From NCBI GenBank assembly GCA_037074705.1, contig CM073596.1, positions 59,533,619-59,597,618 of the forward strand: a stretch of 64,000 bases of DNA, in the 5' to 3' direction. The notes under the pieces are model-generated. The model was not told where the DNA came from. It ran no database searches and saw only the letters and a list, made by a program, of their open reading frames with translations. Positions within the stretch are counted from its first letter, which is position 1; every line of letters begins with the position of its first letter. Origin of the DNA: Zhengitettix transpicula. Its lineage: Eukaryota; Arthropoda; Insecta; Orthoptera; Tetrigidae. Shown piece by piece: positions 22,782-33,496 of the stretch. The position numbers and the translations under genes were made by a program.

Positions 22782-24163
22782 TTTGAAATAAATGACAGAT
22801 TGAGTCGCGTTATAATTTTAAGATGGAAAATTGGAGGCATTTGAAGGAATACAAACTTATTATTATGGGTTGTATTCTTCTCTTATGGAGGACATCGTTG
22901 TAAGACTACAGCAGGTGAGGAAAATGGTACAGGTCGGAGAATATCACTTAAAGACTGACGACTGCGACCTCTAACTCTACTAAGCTCTCACCGTGTTCCG
23001 GATGATCGTGCTTTTGTTAAATAATCAATGTAATATTATTTACAACACCTTCTTAGGCTTCTTTCCCCTTTTGTATTCCTATCGACGAGAGGTCCCTATG
23101 CTTATCTAGTCTCATCCGTTCACAAATATCTTGGGGTCAACTCACAGTAGTCGTCATACAGACTGCGGACATCAAAGCCCGGATCGCGCGATAAAGACGG
23201 AAGGAAGACATGTGATTCGTCCCTGATACGGACAGAACTCACACAAAGTCCAATTTCAACCCCACCCACCCCCTCCCCCGCCGTCCCCCCGCGTCCCCAT
23301 ATCCCCAATGTCCACCGCAGATGCTGCAGTCGTCATCTCTTGGGACTCGAGTGTGGACCGAAAAGCCATCTCGATATGGTAGCTTCCATATCGCGGCCAG
23401 ATGCGGTTACTGTAGGAAAAAGAGGAGGAGGGAGAAAAGGTTCTCTCTCTCCCTCCCTCTCTCTTTCTGTCCCTCCAGAAACGATGCCACAAAAAATAAC
23501 TGGTGGGGGGGGGGAGCAACCAAATTTAGTATCCAATGAGGAAAAAGAAAAGAGTTAAACTTTGTCAATTAAAAACAGCAGAATTTTAGTAAGATTTTTA
23601 AGGTCGTATTCGTCTACATTTTTTTAAACAAAATAATGTATAATCTGAAGGGAAAAATTTAGTTATTCTTCAAATTATTCACTTGAGGTGATTATTATTA
23701 TTTTATTGTAGTAGAAGATTAATAGAAGAAAAATTCTGTTAAAAATGTATATTTAGTTGAAATCAGGAATAAACTGGGAGGAGAATCCACACACACACAG
23801 ACTCAAATTTTAGCACGATTAATTACTGGGTTCTATTCCCAAACCGAGAACTATTCTATATATATTGTAATGCCAATTAATTAGGCCATTAATTGGTTTT
23901 AATAAAATTTAATTGTAGCGACAGGAGCATCCGAAGCGACAATGGAGCCGAGCTCTGTTGCTTTGTCGGAAAGTTAAAAATGGCGTATGCGCGCTAAAGG
24001 TTTTTTGAGTTATTGCCACAAAATAAATAAATCTTTTGTTTGTTAATTGATTATCTTTTTCATTTGATAATAAAAAAAACTTCTTCCATTTGATTATTAC
24101 ATTTTGGCTTCCACAACGTAACTTCTAGGAATTTAATTATTACAATATATGTATATATATATA
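22782..24163. other. No gene recognised
   Basis: Includes a GC-richer stretch at 23120-23540 with C- and G-runs and a (CT)-rich tract. It gives overlapping spurious frames on both strands. No gene supported. Confidence 0.4.
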
Positions 24164-24325
24164 TCAAATTCCGGGGCTATGGATGTCGTTGAGTTTTAAT
24201 TATGAATATCCGGTTAAGTTAATCATCCACTCCCCATGAGTGGGGGGAAAACAATGCGTGTATGTATTTGTGCTTCTCTAAAGGCATTAATGGGTTATGA
24301 TGACGTAGGCCGTATCACTTTATGA
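24164..24325 (+). repeat. Copy of 22535-22700 segment
   Basis: From AAATTCCGGGGCTATGG through AACAATGCGTGTATGTATTTG to GACGTAGGCCGTATCACTTT it closely matches 22535-22700 of the Helitron-like element 1.6 kb upstream. It then stops at an (AT)n tract. It lacks the hairpin end. Confidence 0.85.
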
Positions 24326-24331
24326 CATATA

Positions 24332-24389
<58 letters not shown>
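24326..24389. repeat. (AT)n microsatellite
   Basis: About 30 AT units with one C interruption. Confidence 0.97.
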
Positions 24390-24390
<1 letters not shown>

Positions 24391-24436
24391 TAACGAAACG
24401 CAATGTTTATAACTAACTAGGGTTTTTTTAAAAAAT

Positions 24437-24692
24437 AAAAACTAATTGATGACCTCATACAGACACTTTTTTATTTATTTTTTATATTATGACGACGTTT
24501 CGATACCTCAATAAACTACACCTTGTCATTCATTCTCGCTTCAATCTTGTTAGCGTTAAGTCTGCCTCTGATCCTCTTTAAAAACTGTGTGAATTTAATA
24601 ACTTATGCTAGTTTATTGTGTTAATTTGGTAAATACTCTGAAGAAGATACAAAAGGTGTCTTGTATGAGGTCATCAATTGGTTTTTATTAAT
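24437..24692. repeat. Inverted-repeat unit with decayed hammerhead-like motifs
   Basis: AATTGATGACCTCATACAGACAC on the left is mirrored by GGTGTCTTGTATGAGGTCATCAATT on the right. Inside, GAAACGTCGTC (minus strand, 24487-24497) lacks an upstream CTGANGA. CTCTGAAGAAGATAC (plus strand, about 24637) lacks GAAAC. The unit resembles the ones at 31743 and 46849. Confidence 0.6.
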
Positions 24693-26090
24693 TCAAAACA
24701 GACAATAAATTAAAACATTTAAACTAGGATTTTACTACTCTGAAATTCCGACGTCAGTTTTTTTAAAAAATAATTGGTATAATCGTGGGTATATGAGACG
24801 AGTAGTTGGTAATAGTGACAGAAATTTTGAACGATGGAAGGGGTGACAATTCAATGGAAAAACTACTTGCTAGCAGTTTCCTAAGGGACGTAGTCTAAGG
24901 CTGGGACTGAAATAAATAGCTTCAGACTGAACAGATTCTTGTGATTGGTTTCTGAATCATCCAGTATACTGTTTTATACAGCTGTAAACTGCTTTAATGT
25001 CACCTCCATTTTTTAAAAAATTTATTTTCCTGCTTGACAGTGTTGTATGACTTCACTTTTGAAAAATTTAAAACCACCATTGACGTCGTTTTTTTTTTAA
25101 ATACACTAGTCTTAGTTTTCTAAATGGTCTATAACCGAAATAATCGCCATCATCCCCCCATCAGGGGAGTTGTGTTCTGGAGTGGCATTATCTGCTGGTA
25201 ATCCATCCGGGCGGCGCTGTTGCAACATCACCTGGCGCCACCGTTGCCACATCTCCCTCTCTTTTCATTTAAATCAGCCAACACCCCTTCTCCCCCCCCC
25301 CTTCTCATATAAATCTCTAACGAAGAAGTACCTCCTGCTCTCCTTTTCTACTGCCTCCTGCTCCCACTTCGTCCTTCTTCACGCCGCTTCTAGCGTTAAT
25401 GAACGGCGTCTGCACTCACAAAGAACTCATCACCGCAAAAAAAAAAAATCACTTTTCCTGGCCTCTCCTCACCCCGAGTGTGAAAGTTAAGGGAGGAACA
25501 AGCTCGGCAATTGCTTTTCCCTCGCGCGCTCAAATCAGTGCCGAGGAAATTAATATTTAGCCGAAACGTTCGTCCACGCCCAAAGGGTTACTGTGTTTCG
25601 CCCTCCAACCACGCAACGGTTCCGGTCGTAGTCGACGGTTTTTGTACGCAACACAGAGCGTAATTTTAAGTCATAATATTGGCGTTGACGACATAAACGT
25701 AATGCAGAAGCCGTAAGATGGCACGAATCTAACTATTAAACCTTGTGCGACAATAATTTAATACACGTATACAAACACACAACTGTAATGAAATAAAATT
25801 CTCAGACGGATTGGTTTCGAAAAAAAAAAAAACTTGACGATTTCACACGGAGTCTCACCTCACGGTCCCGTGGGTTAATGTCTCTCTCTCATTAAATCGT
25901 CTAGTCAATGGTTTTCGCCACCTACACACCATTTAGTTTACCATCAATACCGTTTCTTATGGCGACGGGTTTTTAGTTTGTCTGATGACGTCATCAGGCG
26001 ACGCCCTGGGACATACCACACCATTCTCCCCACTTAAATGCAAGACAAAATATTAATTAGATGGATCAAAAATATTAACCAAACAAAAAT
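24693..26090. other. No gene recognised
   Basis: A mixed-composition stretch at 25150-25560 has C-runs. The plus frame 25170-25490 is Ser/His-rich without a domain. Confidence 0.4.
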
Positions 26091-26400
26091 GAGTCGGCCT
26101 GGTGCCTCCTAAACCGGTCAAGGCACGGAGAGGGGAAAGCTGCGACCCCACAGCTAACCCTTCTCCCGCTACCTAAAGGGCGTGGCACAATTACCCAATG
26201 CAAGTTTCTCTAGGGTTTTCCCTGAATTAATTTTAGGCTAATGTCGGGTAGTATCCTTAAACCATAGCCCGAGGGCCCCTAGTTCACCCTTGGCTACCTT
26301 CCTCTACCCTTCCGCAACCCCATTTTCAAATCCCTGCCACAGCTATTAAAGGGGAGTTGCCCAATGTGTATCACCCTCATGTAGCCTGTTACCGTAAAAT
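26091..26400 (+). mobile_element. SINE-like retroposon, 5'-truncated, first of three in line
   Basis: Begins GAGTCGGCCTGGTGCCTCC and ends GTTACCGTAAAATT. More diverged than its neighbours (ACCTAAAGGGCGTGGCAC) and with a deletion of the GACCTACCTGATGC segment. Confidence 0.85.
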
Positions 26401-26462
26401 TAAAATTCTTATTACTTATTTTCTTTCAGACGTAATTTTTTTTTCTTCTATAACGAAAACCA

Positions 26463-26655
26463 TTTCCCTGCATTTCTTTAGGCGAATTCCAGGTAGGATC
26501 CTTAAAATATAGCCCGGGGGCCCCTAGTTAACCCTTGGCTACCTTCCTCTACCCTTCCGCATCCCCCCTTTCAAATCCCTTCCTATGCTATTAAACGGGA
26601 GTTTCCCAATGTGGATCACCCTCATGTAGCCTGTTGCCCTAAAAAAGAAAAGAAA
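26463..26655 (+). mobile_element. SINE-like retroposon, short 3' copy, second in line
   Basis: Begins TTTCCCTGCATTTC and ends GTTGCCCTAAAAAAGAAAAGAAA (CCCAATGTGG subfamily). Its tail directly precedes the duplication of the third copy. Confidence 0.88.
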
Positions 26656-26670
26656 CGTCGTGGAAGAAGG

Positions 26671-27204
26671 TTTGCGAGGGCTATTCTCTCGCAGGCAGAA
26701 CCTTGTAGGAGAGACACGAAGGGGCTACATTTCCGGGTGCCTTTTCCATACCATTTTTGAACTAAGGTTCCCACAAGCCGAGACACCTCGGCCTGTTCTG
26801 AGAGGTGTATGTTCCGGGGTCGCAGACCTTCGGTATACGGTAAGAGTTGTTCGGTATTCCCATTGGAACAGCCGGCCAGCTGCCTCCTAAATTGGTCGAG
26901 GTACGGAGAAGGGAATTCTGCGTCCCCACAGCAAACCCCCTTTCCCGCTATCGGAAGGGCGAGGGATAAGTAACAAAATGCCTGACCTTCCTGATGCAGG
27001 TTTTTCTAGGGTTTTCCCTGCATCACTTTTAGGCGAATTACATGGTTGGATCCTTAAACATCGCCCGGGGGCTGTAGTTAACCCTTGTCTACCTTCCTCT
27101 ACCCTTCCGCATCCCCCCTTTCAAATCCCTTCATATGCTGTTAAAGGGGAGTTGTCACCACTATGTGGATTACCCTCATGTAGCCTGTTACCTGAAAACA
27201 AAAA
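26671..27204 (+). mobile_element. SINE-like retroposon, full length, third in line
   Basis: It runs from the 5' hairpin TTTGCGAGGGCTATTCTCTC to GTTACCTGAAAACAAAAA. CGTCGTG occurs just before (26656-26662) and just after (27206-27212), a likely short target duplication. If so, it targeted the A-rich tail of the preceding copy. Confidence 0.9.
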
Positions 27205-27214
27205 CCGTCGTGAT

Positions 27215-28799
27215 TATCCTCTTCAATATTATCGGAAGGGACGCAGAAAAACGAGCAACGTAGGCAGGAATTAAATGTGATACAGGGAATACCTGTAAAA
27301 TACCCTGAAGAGGGGGTCAGGGTGGTTCTTGGTACTAGTCCAACGCCATTTTGGTGACTGGAGTTGGGTTTCCTCTGGTGATAAAAATAATTATAATTCG
27401 TATTCGTGAATTTGTTTCTTCTATTTATTGAATATAACTAATAATTTATGACGTCTCTTTAAACCTCCTTTCAAAGTATTCTCATATTTCCTCTGGGGAA
27501 TTTTAGCTTTATGCAAAAGTTTCCACACGAATAATTTTGTAAAAGATACATTTTTTTTTTGGATTATCTTCACAAAGTACATTTAGTTTCGTGCTTGTCA
27601 AACAGAAAGGTCACTTTTATGGGAGGGGAAAAAAAGGTTCTGTTGACTCTTTTGCTACAAATTATATTTTCTAGCTTTATCGCTGCCCTGTTTTATTTTC
27701 TCTCTCTCTCTTAGAATATCCTTGAAAACCGTGATCGACAGTTGGGTAAGGATTGCCTTTTATTAGTTCGTAAAACTCTATCTCTGCTTGACAGTTTAGT
27801 TATACACATGTTCAAATGTCGCGGATTGGTGCCCCGCCGCTTTGATGTTGCACAGGTCGCTTATTTTTTTTTTATGCTTATCTTGTAAATCGGTGCACGG
27901 TTATTCCGAGAAGGTTTTCTGTAGCAGGTTTACCTGCCATGGCGGGTTTCCATTTTCCTCTTATTTTTCCATTCCATCTCTCTACCACGTCTCTCCCGAC
28001 CAGCGGGAGAAGACTTATTCCCTGCGTTTTCCCTTCTCATTCGCCCTCACTGTGCCATATCAGGCAAAACGCCAGTGAATCAATTACAGTCGCCTCTCAC
28101 AACTCGTTCTCTCTCTTCCCCGACTTGTGACACGCCTGCGGTTCGTTTGGATCCGAGTCTCTCTCTCTCAATCTCTCTCTCTCTCACCCGAAAACCTCAC
28201 CACAAGAGGGGGGTCAAAGAGCTTTAAACTCTGCGGGTGCAGTGCTAATAGTGGCTCGTGTCTGAAATTACGAGAAATTGGATTCAAGAACAAACAGAAA
28301 AGGATGCGGAGTGGAATAGCTCCAAAGAAGAGGACAGACATTGAAACGGAAGGCTTCGGCACCCACGATAACCACACGCGTACAATCCTGTATTAGTAAT
28401 GAGAAATAAAGGGATTACCCTTTCTATTTAAAACGCACGGACAAAAGTCAATTATTCAGTAATGCGTTTCACGAATTTTAAGGAACCTTGACAGGGGGGC
28501 TTTTATTTTATTACCTCGAACTGTAGCTGTAACATTGATGAGAATAATTGAGGAGGCTGGAGAGAATTGATTGGCATGGACGACGCAATTAAATTCGACC
28601 CGAAAAAGGATTTTTAGTATAACATTTTCAAAGAATTTTCCTCAGTGTTTTCAAATTGAAAATGATGTGGTTTTCGAACTAAGCAAAGGGTAGAAATTTT
28701 AAACGGCTTTTGAATCGTCTGTCATGTTTCAGCAAATAGAAATTCTCTTCTTTAAATGACCAAACACTTGACCTAAGCTTGCAATTTACAGTCACAGGA
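27215..28799. other. No gene recognised
   Basis: AT-rich to 27840, then mixed sequence with TCTCTCTCT tracts near 28160. The overlapping frames at 27842-28396 are low-complexity Ser/Phe-rich. No exon supported. Confidence 0.4.
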
Positions 28800-29044
28800 C
28801 TATCGGAAGGGCGTGGGACAAGTACCCAATGCCCGACCTACCTGATGCAGGTTTTTCTAGGGTTTTCCCTGCATTTCTTTAGGCGAATGCCGGGTAGGAT
28901 CCTTAAAATATAGCCCGGGGCCCCTAGTTAACCCTTGGCTACCTTCCTCTACCCTTCCGCATCCTCCCTTTTCAAATCCCTTCCTATGCTATTAAAGGGG
29001 AGTTGCCACCTTGTGGATTACCCTCATGTAGCCTGTTTCCCTAA
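28800..29044 (+). mobile_element. SINE-like retroposon, truncated at CTATCGG
   Basis: A 3' 245-base copy starting CTATCGGAAGGGCG, the same 5' break as at 17045. It ends GTTTCCCTAAATATAT without a pure A-tail. Confidence 0.9.
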
Positions 29045-29096
29045 ATATATTTATATATATATTATACTAATTACTTACATTATATTAATACAGGAG

Positions 29097-29427
29097 GGTT
29101 TAGTTTCTAACGTGAAACAGCTACATGTCTGTTATGATTGAAGTCCCTCGTAAACATGAAATATATTATTCTGACACATTAAAAATATTATGAGGGGAAA
29201 AAAATCAGATTATTGTTTTTTTCAGAATTTAACGAACTCAAACGTCAACATTATATTGATCTTATTAAATTTATTAGTTGGTAATAATAATAATAAGAAG
29301 AAGAAGGGACGGGGGGGGGGGTGTTATATCTTTGGATTTGTTGTCGCTGTTGTTTGGTCTTTGTCTTGTTAATTGCTTTGTTAATGGCTATAGGTGAACA
29401 ATATATTAACTAAGGAGATGGAGTTAA

Positions 29428-29467
<40 letters not shown>

Positions 29468-30060
29468 AATGAATTGAACCTTGATAAAAAAAAGTTAAAT
29501 AATAATTTAAGAGTTTATTATAATATTAATACCGGATGTTTCACCTCAAATGAGAAACATGTACAGTTATTTTATTATTGAAGTCTCTTTGTAAATATGA
29601 AATATATTACTCTGACATATTAAAAATATTATGACGGAAAAAATTTTTAGATTGTTTTTTTCAGAACTCAAACGTTAACATTATAATGAAATTATTACAT
29701 TTATTAGTTGATAATAATAATAAGAAGAAGAAGAAGGGACGGGGGATTATATCCTTGGGTTTGTTGTCGGTGTCGTTTGATCTTTGCCTTGTTAGTTGCT
29801 TAGGTAATGGCTATACGTGAACAACAAATTAATTAAAGGAGACGGAGTTAATTTTAATATATATATTTAAATGAATTGAACCTTGATAAAGAAAGTTTAA
29901 CAATAGTTTAAGAGTTTATTATAATATTAATACCGGATGTTTCGCCTCAAATGAGAAACATCTACAGGTATTTTATTATTGAAGTCTCTTTGTAAATATT
30001 AAAAATATTATGAGAGGAAGAAAAATTAAGATTGTTTTTCCAGAATTGAACGAACTCGAA
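29097..30060. repeat. Tandem repeat, about 400-440 bp period, 2.3 units
   Basis: GAAGTCYCTYTGTAAAYATGAAATATATTA recurs at 29140, 29580 and 29981. Each unit has AATAATAATAAGAAGAAG, then GGACGGGGG, TTTGTTGTCG, AGGTGAACAA and GAATTGAACCTTGATAAA. The first unit is longer because of a (TA)n run (29437-29463) and a longer G-run. The third is cut off near 30060. Confidence 0.9.
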
Positions 30061-30511
30061 CGTTGTTAACATTACATTGAACTTGATTAATGTGTGTCTT
30101 AATTTTGTTTATCAATTGAAAATTATTTTTTTTATTTCTGTAATTTATGGGGGTTTTAACAGTCAATTTATTTGTCAGTAGTTTCAATATTGGACTAATT
30201 AAAGATTTGTTTGCTTTTTAAAATACATTTCATTATATTAGGCGAATATTTATGGTTGTTGAATTGTGTTTCGATTCTAATTGGTGCTGATCTTTTTTTT
30301 TTTTTGGTTGTGCTGTTATTTTGGTTTTCTCGACCAGACGTCCAGAACGCCATTCGTATACTGTCAATATTAAGCTATTCCTTCTTAGTAATGAAGTGCT
30401 GGTGTGGAGTGTAAGTCAAGGAATAAATATTGATGTTTATGTACTGTAAGTGAACACTCTTTGAAATTGTGTATTTCTTTGCTGTATACGTAAATGTTAT
30501 CACTGGCGTGA

Positions 30512-30685
30512 ATGTTATCGCTGGGAGAAAAGAGATTGTTGATGAAGAGCTTCTTCGCTAGGTTGTTGGCCGCGAAGGATCGTCTTATTCAGTTTGGAAT
30601 TTTATATCCGAAGTTTTTATTCAACGACGGAGGAGCGTGGACAACCAGCGGAGGTCGCCGAGGACGACGACGCCATTGTAAGTAA
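30512..30685 (+). CDS. Candidate small open frame or first coding exon
   Basis: ATG at 30512 opens 57 codons to TAA 30683-30685. The translation begins MLSLGEKRLLMKSFFARLL, continues with a Lys/Phe-rich middle (GILYPKFLFNDGG), and ends in a Gly/Arg-rich tail. A consensus splice donor GTAAGT lies at 30678-30683. If used, the exon would end in the Arg-rich segment. I recognise no family. Local composition is GC-richer than the surroundings, as a 5' exon could be, but a chance frame is the default explanation. Confidence 0.15.
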   Translation: MLSLGEKRLLMKSFFARLLAAKDRLIQFGILYPKFLFNDGGAWTTSGGRRGRRRHCK

Positions 30686-31742
30686 GCTGGATGTGGTCAG
30701 TTTGTATTTAGAAACACCATTGATTATGCGGAGACCCTAAATTGATTATTACAATTTATTTAAAACATTTCATTGGCTATTTTAAGCATTTTGATACCCC
30801 GCCATATCCCTGAGAGAAAGACTCGCATCATTAATAAACTTTGTTCAGCCATCATTATTATTGAAGGATATTTTCACTGCATAAAATAATTTCCTGTTTT
30901 AATCTATTCCTGAGGAAAGTATTGGATCATTAAACGACTATTTTTTTTATTATGTCAAGTGGTAACTCGTTTTAAACATTCTCTATGAAAAATCTCAGAC
31001 GGAAACTGTGAACAACTATCAAAAGATGGTCCCCCCTGTTAATCGTGTATGGAGATGTCATTTCCGGCTTTCTGGCTGAAATGGTGGTATATATATTTTT
31101 AAAGGGAAAGCAAAGCGGCGGTACTTGTGGAAGAAGCAAACGTGCCACCTCAATCTCTTGTTACCGTCGTCGCAAGGTTTTCCCCGCCGCCGAAGGCCAG
31201 ATTGGGGGATGTGCTCAAAGCGACAATAAAGATGGCGGAGTTGGGAGGAAGGAGTGAGAACACTAAGGGGGGCCCCGAGGAGCGTCAATATACGTGAGCG
31301 GCTGCCTCGAGATTGCTCGATATCGGAATTCGATAGGTTATTGCAGACGCCACCTGGTGACGTAGTGCCCACCTTTTTGCCATCATTAGTGCCCTTCCTC
31401 GAGAGAGAGAGAGAGAGCAATAAGGCTGCTGCAGGTGCAAATCCAGATGACGCTGGCTGGCAAAATATTACCAATGAATATCGTTAAAACTAGGTAAGAA
31501 GAAAGAAGACACCCACAAGTCTCACAATTAAACTATCCTCCATGCTTCTTCTTCGTATAGAAAGCATAATTTAATTGAGGGAAAGGTTCGATCACCGGTA
31601 AGGAATTAATTTAACAGTAAAAAAAGGGAAAAGACAAATCAACTCCACAGGCGTCGACCACAAAACACACACGGGAAGAACTAAAACCTCAGAATTAAAG
31701 TACAAATTTAACATTTCTAGATAAATATGTATTCTAATAAAT
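30686..31742. other. No gene recognised; GC-richer patch at 31040-31460
   Basis: Contains AAGATGGCGGAG (31230s), a YY1-like promoter word, and GCCACCTGGTGACG. With the small frame at 30512 this could be a promoter-proximal region. The 138-codon minus frame here is partly encoded by a (GA)n tract and has no domain. Confidence 0.3.
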
Positions 31743-31969
31743 AAATATACATCAACCAGTTTGAAGTCATAAAAAAGAATAATTTATTAAATTAACAACG
31801 TTTCATCCCCTAATTTGCGACCACATCAGGTTTTAGTATAAAAATCTTTTCGGCCACGGCAATCAGATGTCGTCCATCAAAATTATTTTTCAACCTGACG
31901 ATGTCACAAATGAAGTGATGAAACGTTGTTAATTTAATAAATTATTCTTTTTTATGACTTAAAATTGGC
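31743..31969. repeat. Inverted pair of hammerhead-like repeats (AAC/GTT type)
   Basis: The arms are about 58 bases: CATCAACCAGTTTGAAGTCAT... on the left and the mirror ...ATGACTTAAAATTGGCTGGTG on the right. The right motif (31892-31930, +) is well kept: AAC, CTGACGA, T, GTCAC-loop-GTGAT, GAAACGTT, GTT. The left (31794-31832, -) has GAAACGTTGTT but a CTGATGT core. The two motifs face each other with about 60 bases between them. Confidence 0.8.
31892..31930 (+). ncRNA. Hammerhead-like RNA motif, well-preserved
   Basis: Stem I AAC/GTT; core CTGACGA; one extra base; stem II GTCAC/GTGAT with loop AAATGAA; GAAAC; then GTT, where ACGT replaces stem III. All five stem II pairs form (one G-U). Their sequence differs from the 46914 motif (GGTAC/GTATC) at four of five pairs, which supports selection on structure. 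Confidence 0.5.
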
Positions 31970-32097
31970 TGGTGTTTTTCTTTTAACATTTCTTGTCCAA
32001 GAGAACCTCCCGGGCCCCCGTCACCGTTTTTCCACAGGCAAATTGAAAATTAAATTTAATAAGACAAAACATGTCGTTTCTTTCATTCCTTATATAG

Positions 32098-32600
32098 AGA
32101 AGGTCTGCGAGGGCTTTTCTCTCGCAGGCGGTACCTTGTAGGAGAGACACGAAGGGGCTACCTTTGAGGATGCCTTTTCCTCTCCGTTTTTGAACTAAGG
32201 TTCCCACAAGCCGAGGCACCTCGGCCTGTTCTGAGAGGTGTATGTTCCGGGGTCACAGACCTTGAGCACACGGTAAGAGTTGTTCGCTGTTCACATTGGA
32301 ACAGTCGGTCAGCTGCCTCCTAAACTGGTAACAGTACGGAAAAGGGAATGCTACGTTCCCACAGAAAACTCCTCTCCCGCTATCCTGGGAAGGGCGTGGG
32401 ACAAGTACCCAATACCCGACCTACCTGATGCAGGTTTTTCTAGGGTTTTCCCTGCATTAATTTTAGGCGAATGCCGGGTAGGATCCTTAAACCATAGCCC
32501 GGGGGCCCTAGTTAACCCTTGGCTACCTTCCTGTACCCTTCCGCATCCCCCCTTTCAAATCCCTTCCTGTGCTATTAAAGGGGTGTTGCCACAAAATTTA
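32098..32600 (+). mobile_element. SINE-like retroposon with imperfect 13-bp duplication
   Basis: Starts AGAAGGTCTGCGAGGGC with the 5' hairpin. It lacks the final about 40 bases and ends GGGGTGTTGCCACAAAATTTA. ATTCCTTATATAG (32085-32097) and ATTCCTTATGTAG (32601-32613) flank it with one mismatch. This fixes the 5' end of the element at about AGAAGG. Confidence 0.9.
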
Positions 32601-32613
32601 ATTCCTTATGTAG

Positions 32614-32895
32614 CCATTAATTTCAAGTTAGGATTACGGAACGAGTAAGAAGTCTTAAATGTAAAGTAAGGAATAAAGAATAATTGTCAAGATATCTTCA
32701 CTAATATGTAGTTTTCAATGCGAGTCTCTTCCTTGTTGCGTCCGCCATCGGGACAATGAGAAGAAAGGTCCCTTTCTCTTGAAGAATGTTATCGGATAGC
32801 GAGGCGCCATTGTGATGATGATGATCATCATCATTCCATTCACGGGCAGACGATCCTGAATGGAACCTCATAAGGCCGTGTGTCGTCGTCGTGTG

Positions 32896-32926
<31 letters not shown>

Positions 32927-33097
32927 TACAGTAGCTTCGTACAAATTGTTTCAAACGACGGAAATCCGTCCCGTCGGCCTGAGGATATATTTTAGCACAG
33001 CTCCGAAAAGAAAGGCGCCAGCCATCCTTCACCATAAATCTTCGCCACCCGACTAATTTAATTTTCCGTCTTGACGCTACGTGTCCGATGGGAAAGC
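32614..33097. other. No gene recognised
   Basis: Holds a 20-bp perfect palindrome at 32815-32834 made of ATGATGATGATC repeats, and an (AC)n tract at 32896-32923. CAACAAGG-like words here are chance. Confidence 0.4.
32896..32923. repeat. (AC)n microsatellite
   Basis: About 14 AC units. Confidence 0.97.
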
Positions 33098-33256
33098 TCA
33101 GAGAAACAGCTCCTTCGTCTTCTTCTTCTTCTTCTCCGTGTCCTCTTTCTCCAGCTCCTTCCAGCAGCAGGACAAGGCTCCATCCAGTTGGACATATTCT
33201 GCCGGTCTGCGCAGATAGGACGTCAAATCTAAATTGACGAGGGAAACACGGGACAT
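33098..33256 (-). CDS. Candidate small protein, 52 residues, unknown
   Basis: ATG at 33254-33256 opens 52 codons ending at TGA 33098-33100. The translation starts MSRVSLVNLDLTSYLRRPAE. It has CysCysTrp at residues 30-32, an acidic/basic helix-like run (KELEKEDTEKKKKKTKEL), and ends Phe-Leu. The Lys run comes from a (CTT)n tract on the plus strand. Composition outside that tract is unusually protein-like, and all synonymous choices are mixed. I do not recognise a family. It has no visible splice sites and sits between repeats. It could be a micropeptide, a terminal exon or chance. Confidence 0.25.
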   Translation of the reverse strand: MSRVSLVNLDLTSYLRRPAEYVQLDGALSCCWKELEKEDTEKKKKKTKELFL

Positions 33257-33489
33257 GATTATTTTTAAGGTTTATTATGGCGAAATATTAGAGGAATACT
33301 CCACGTGGCTGACACTTTGTAGTGCTGACATTCCAAGAAACGAAACGAACTGCGTAAAAAAAAAAAGTAGTCTCTAAGTGGATAGCGGACAAGATAAGTT
33401 GTAAACAGATATATTTGATGTTATAAATACAGCCAAGAGTGCGTTCCATAAATTCGATAACAACATAATTGATACAGTTAAAAAAATTT
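33257..33489. other. No gene recognised
   Basis: AT-rich; nothing supported. Confidence 0.35.
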
Positions 33490-33496
33490 TACGATT

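Noticed and set aside
31225..31240. AAGATGGCGG as a promoter (YY1-like) site
   Set aside because: A single short word without other promoter evidence; mentioned only as context.
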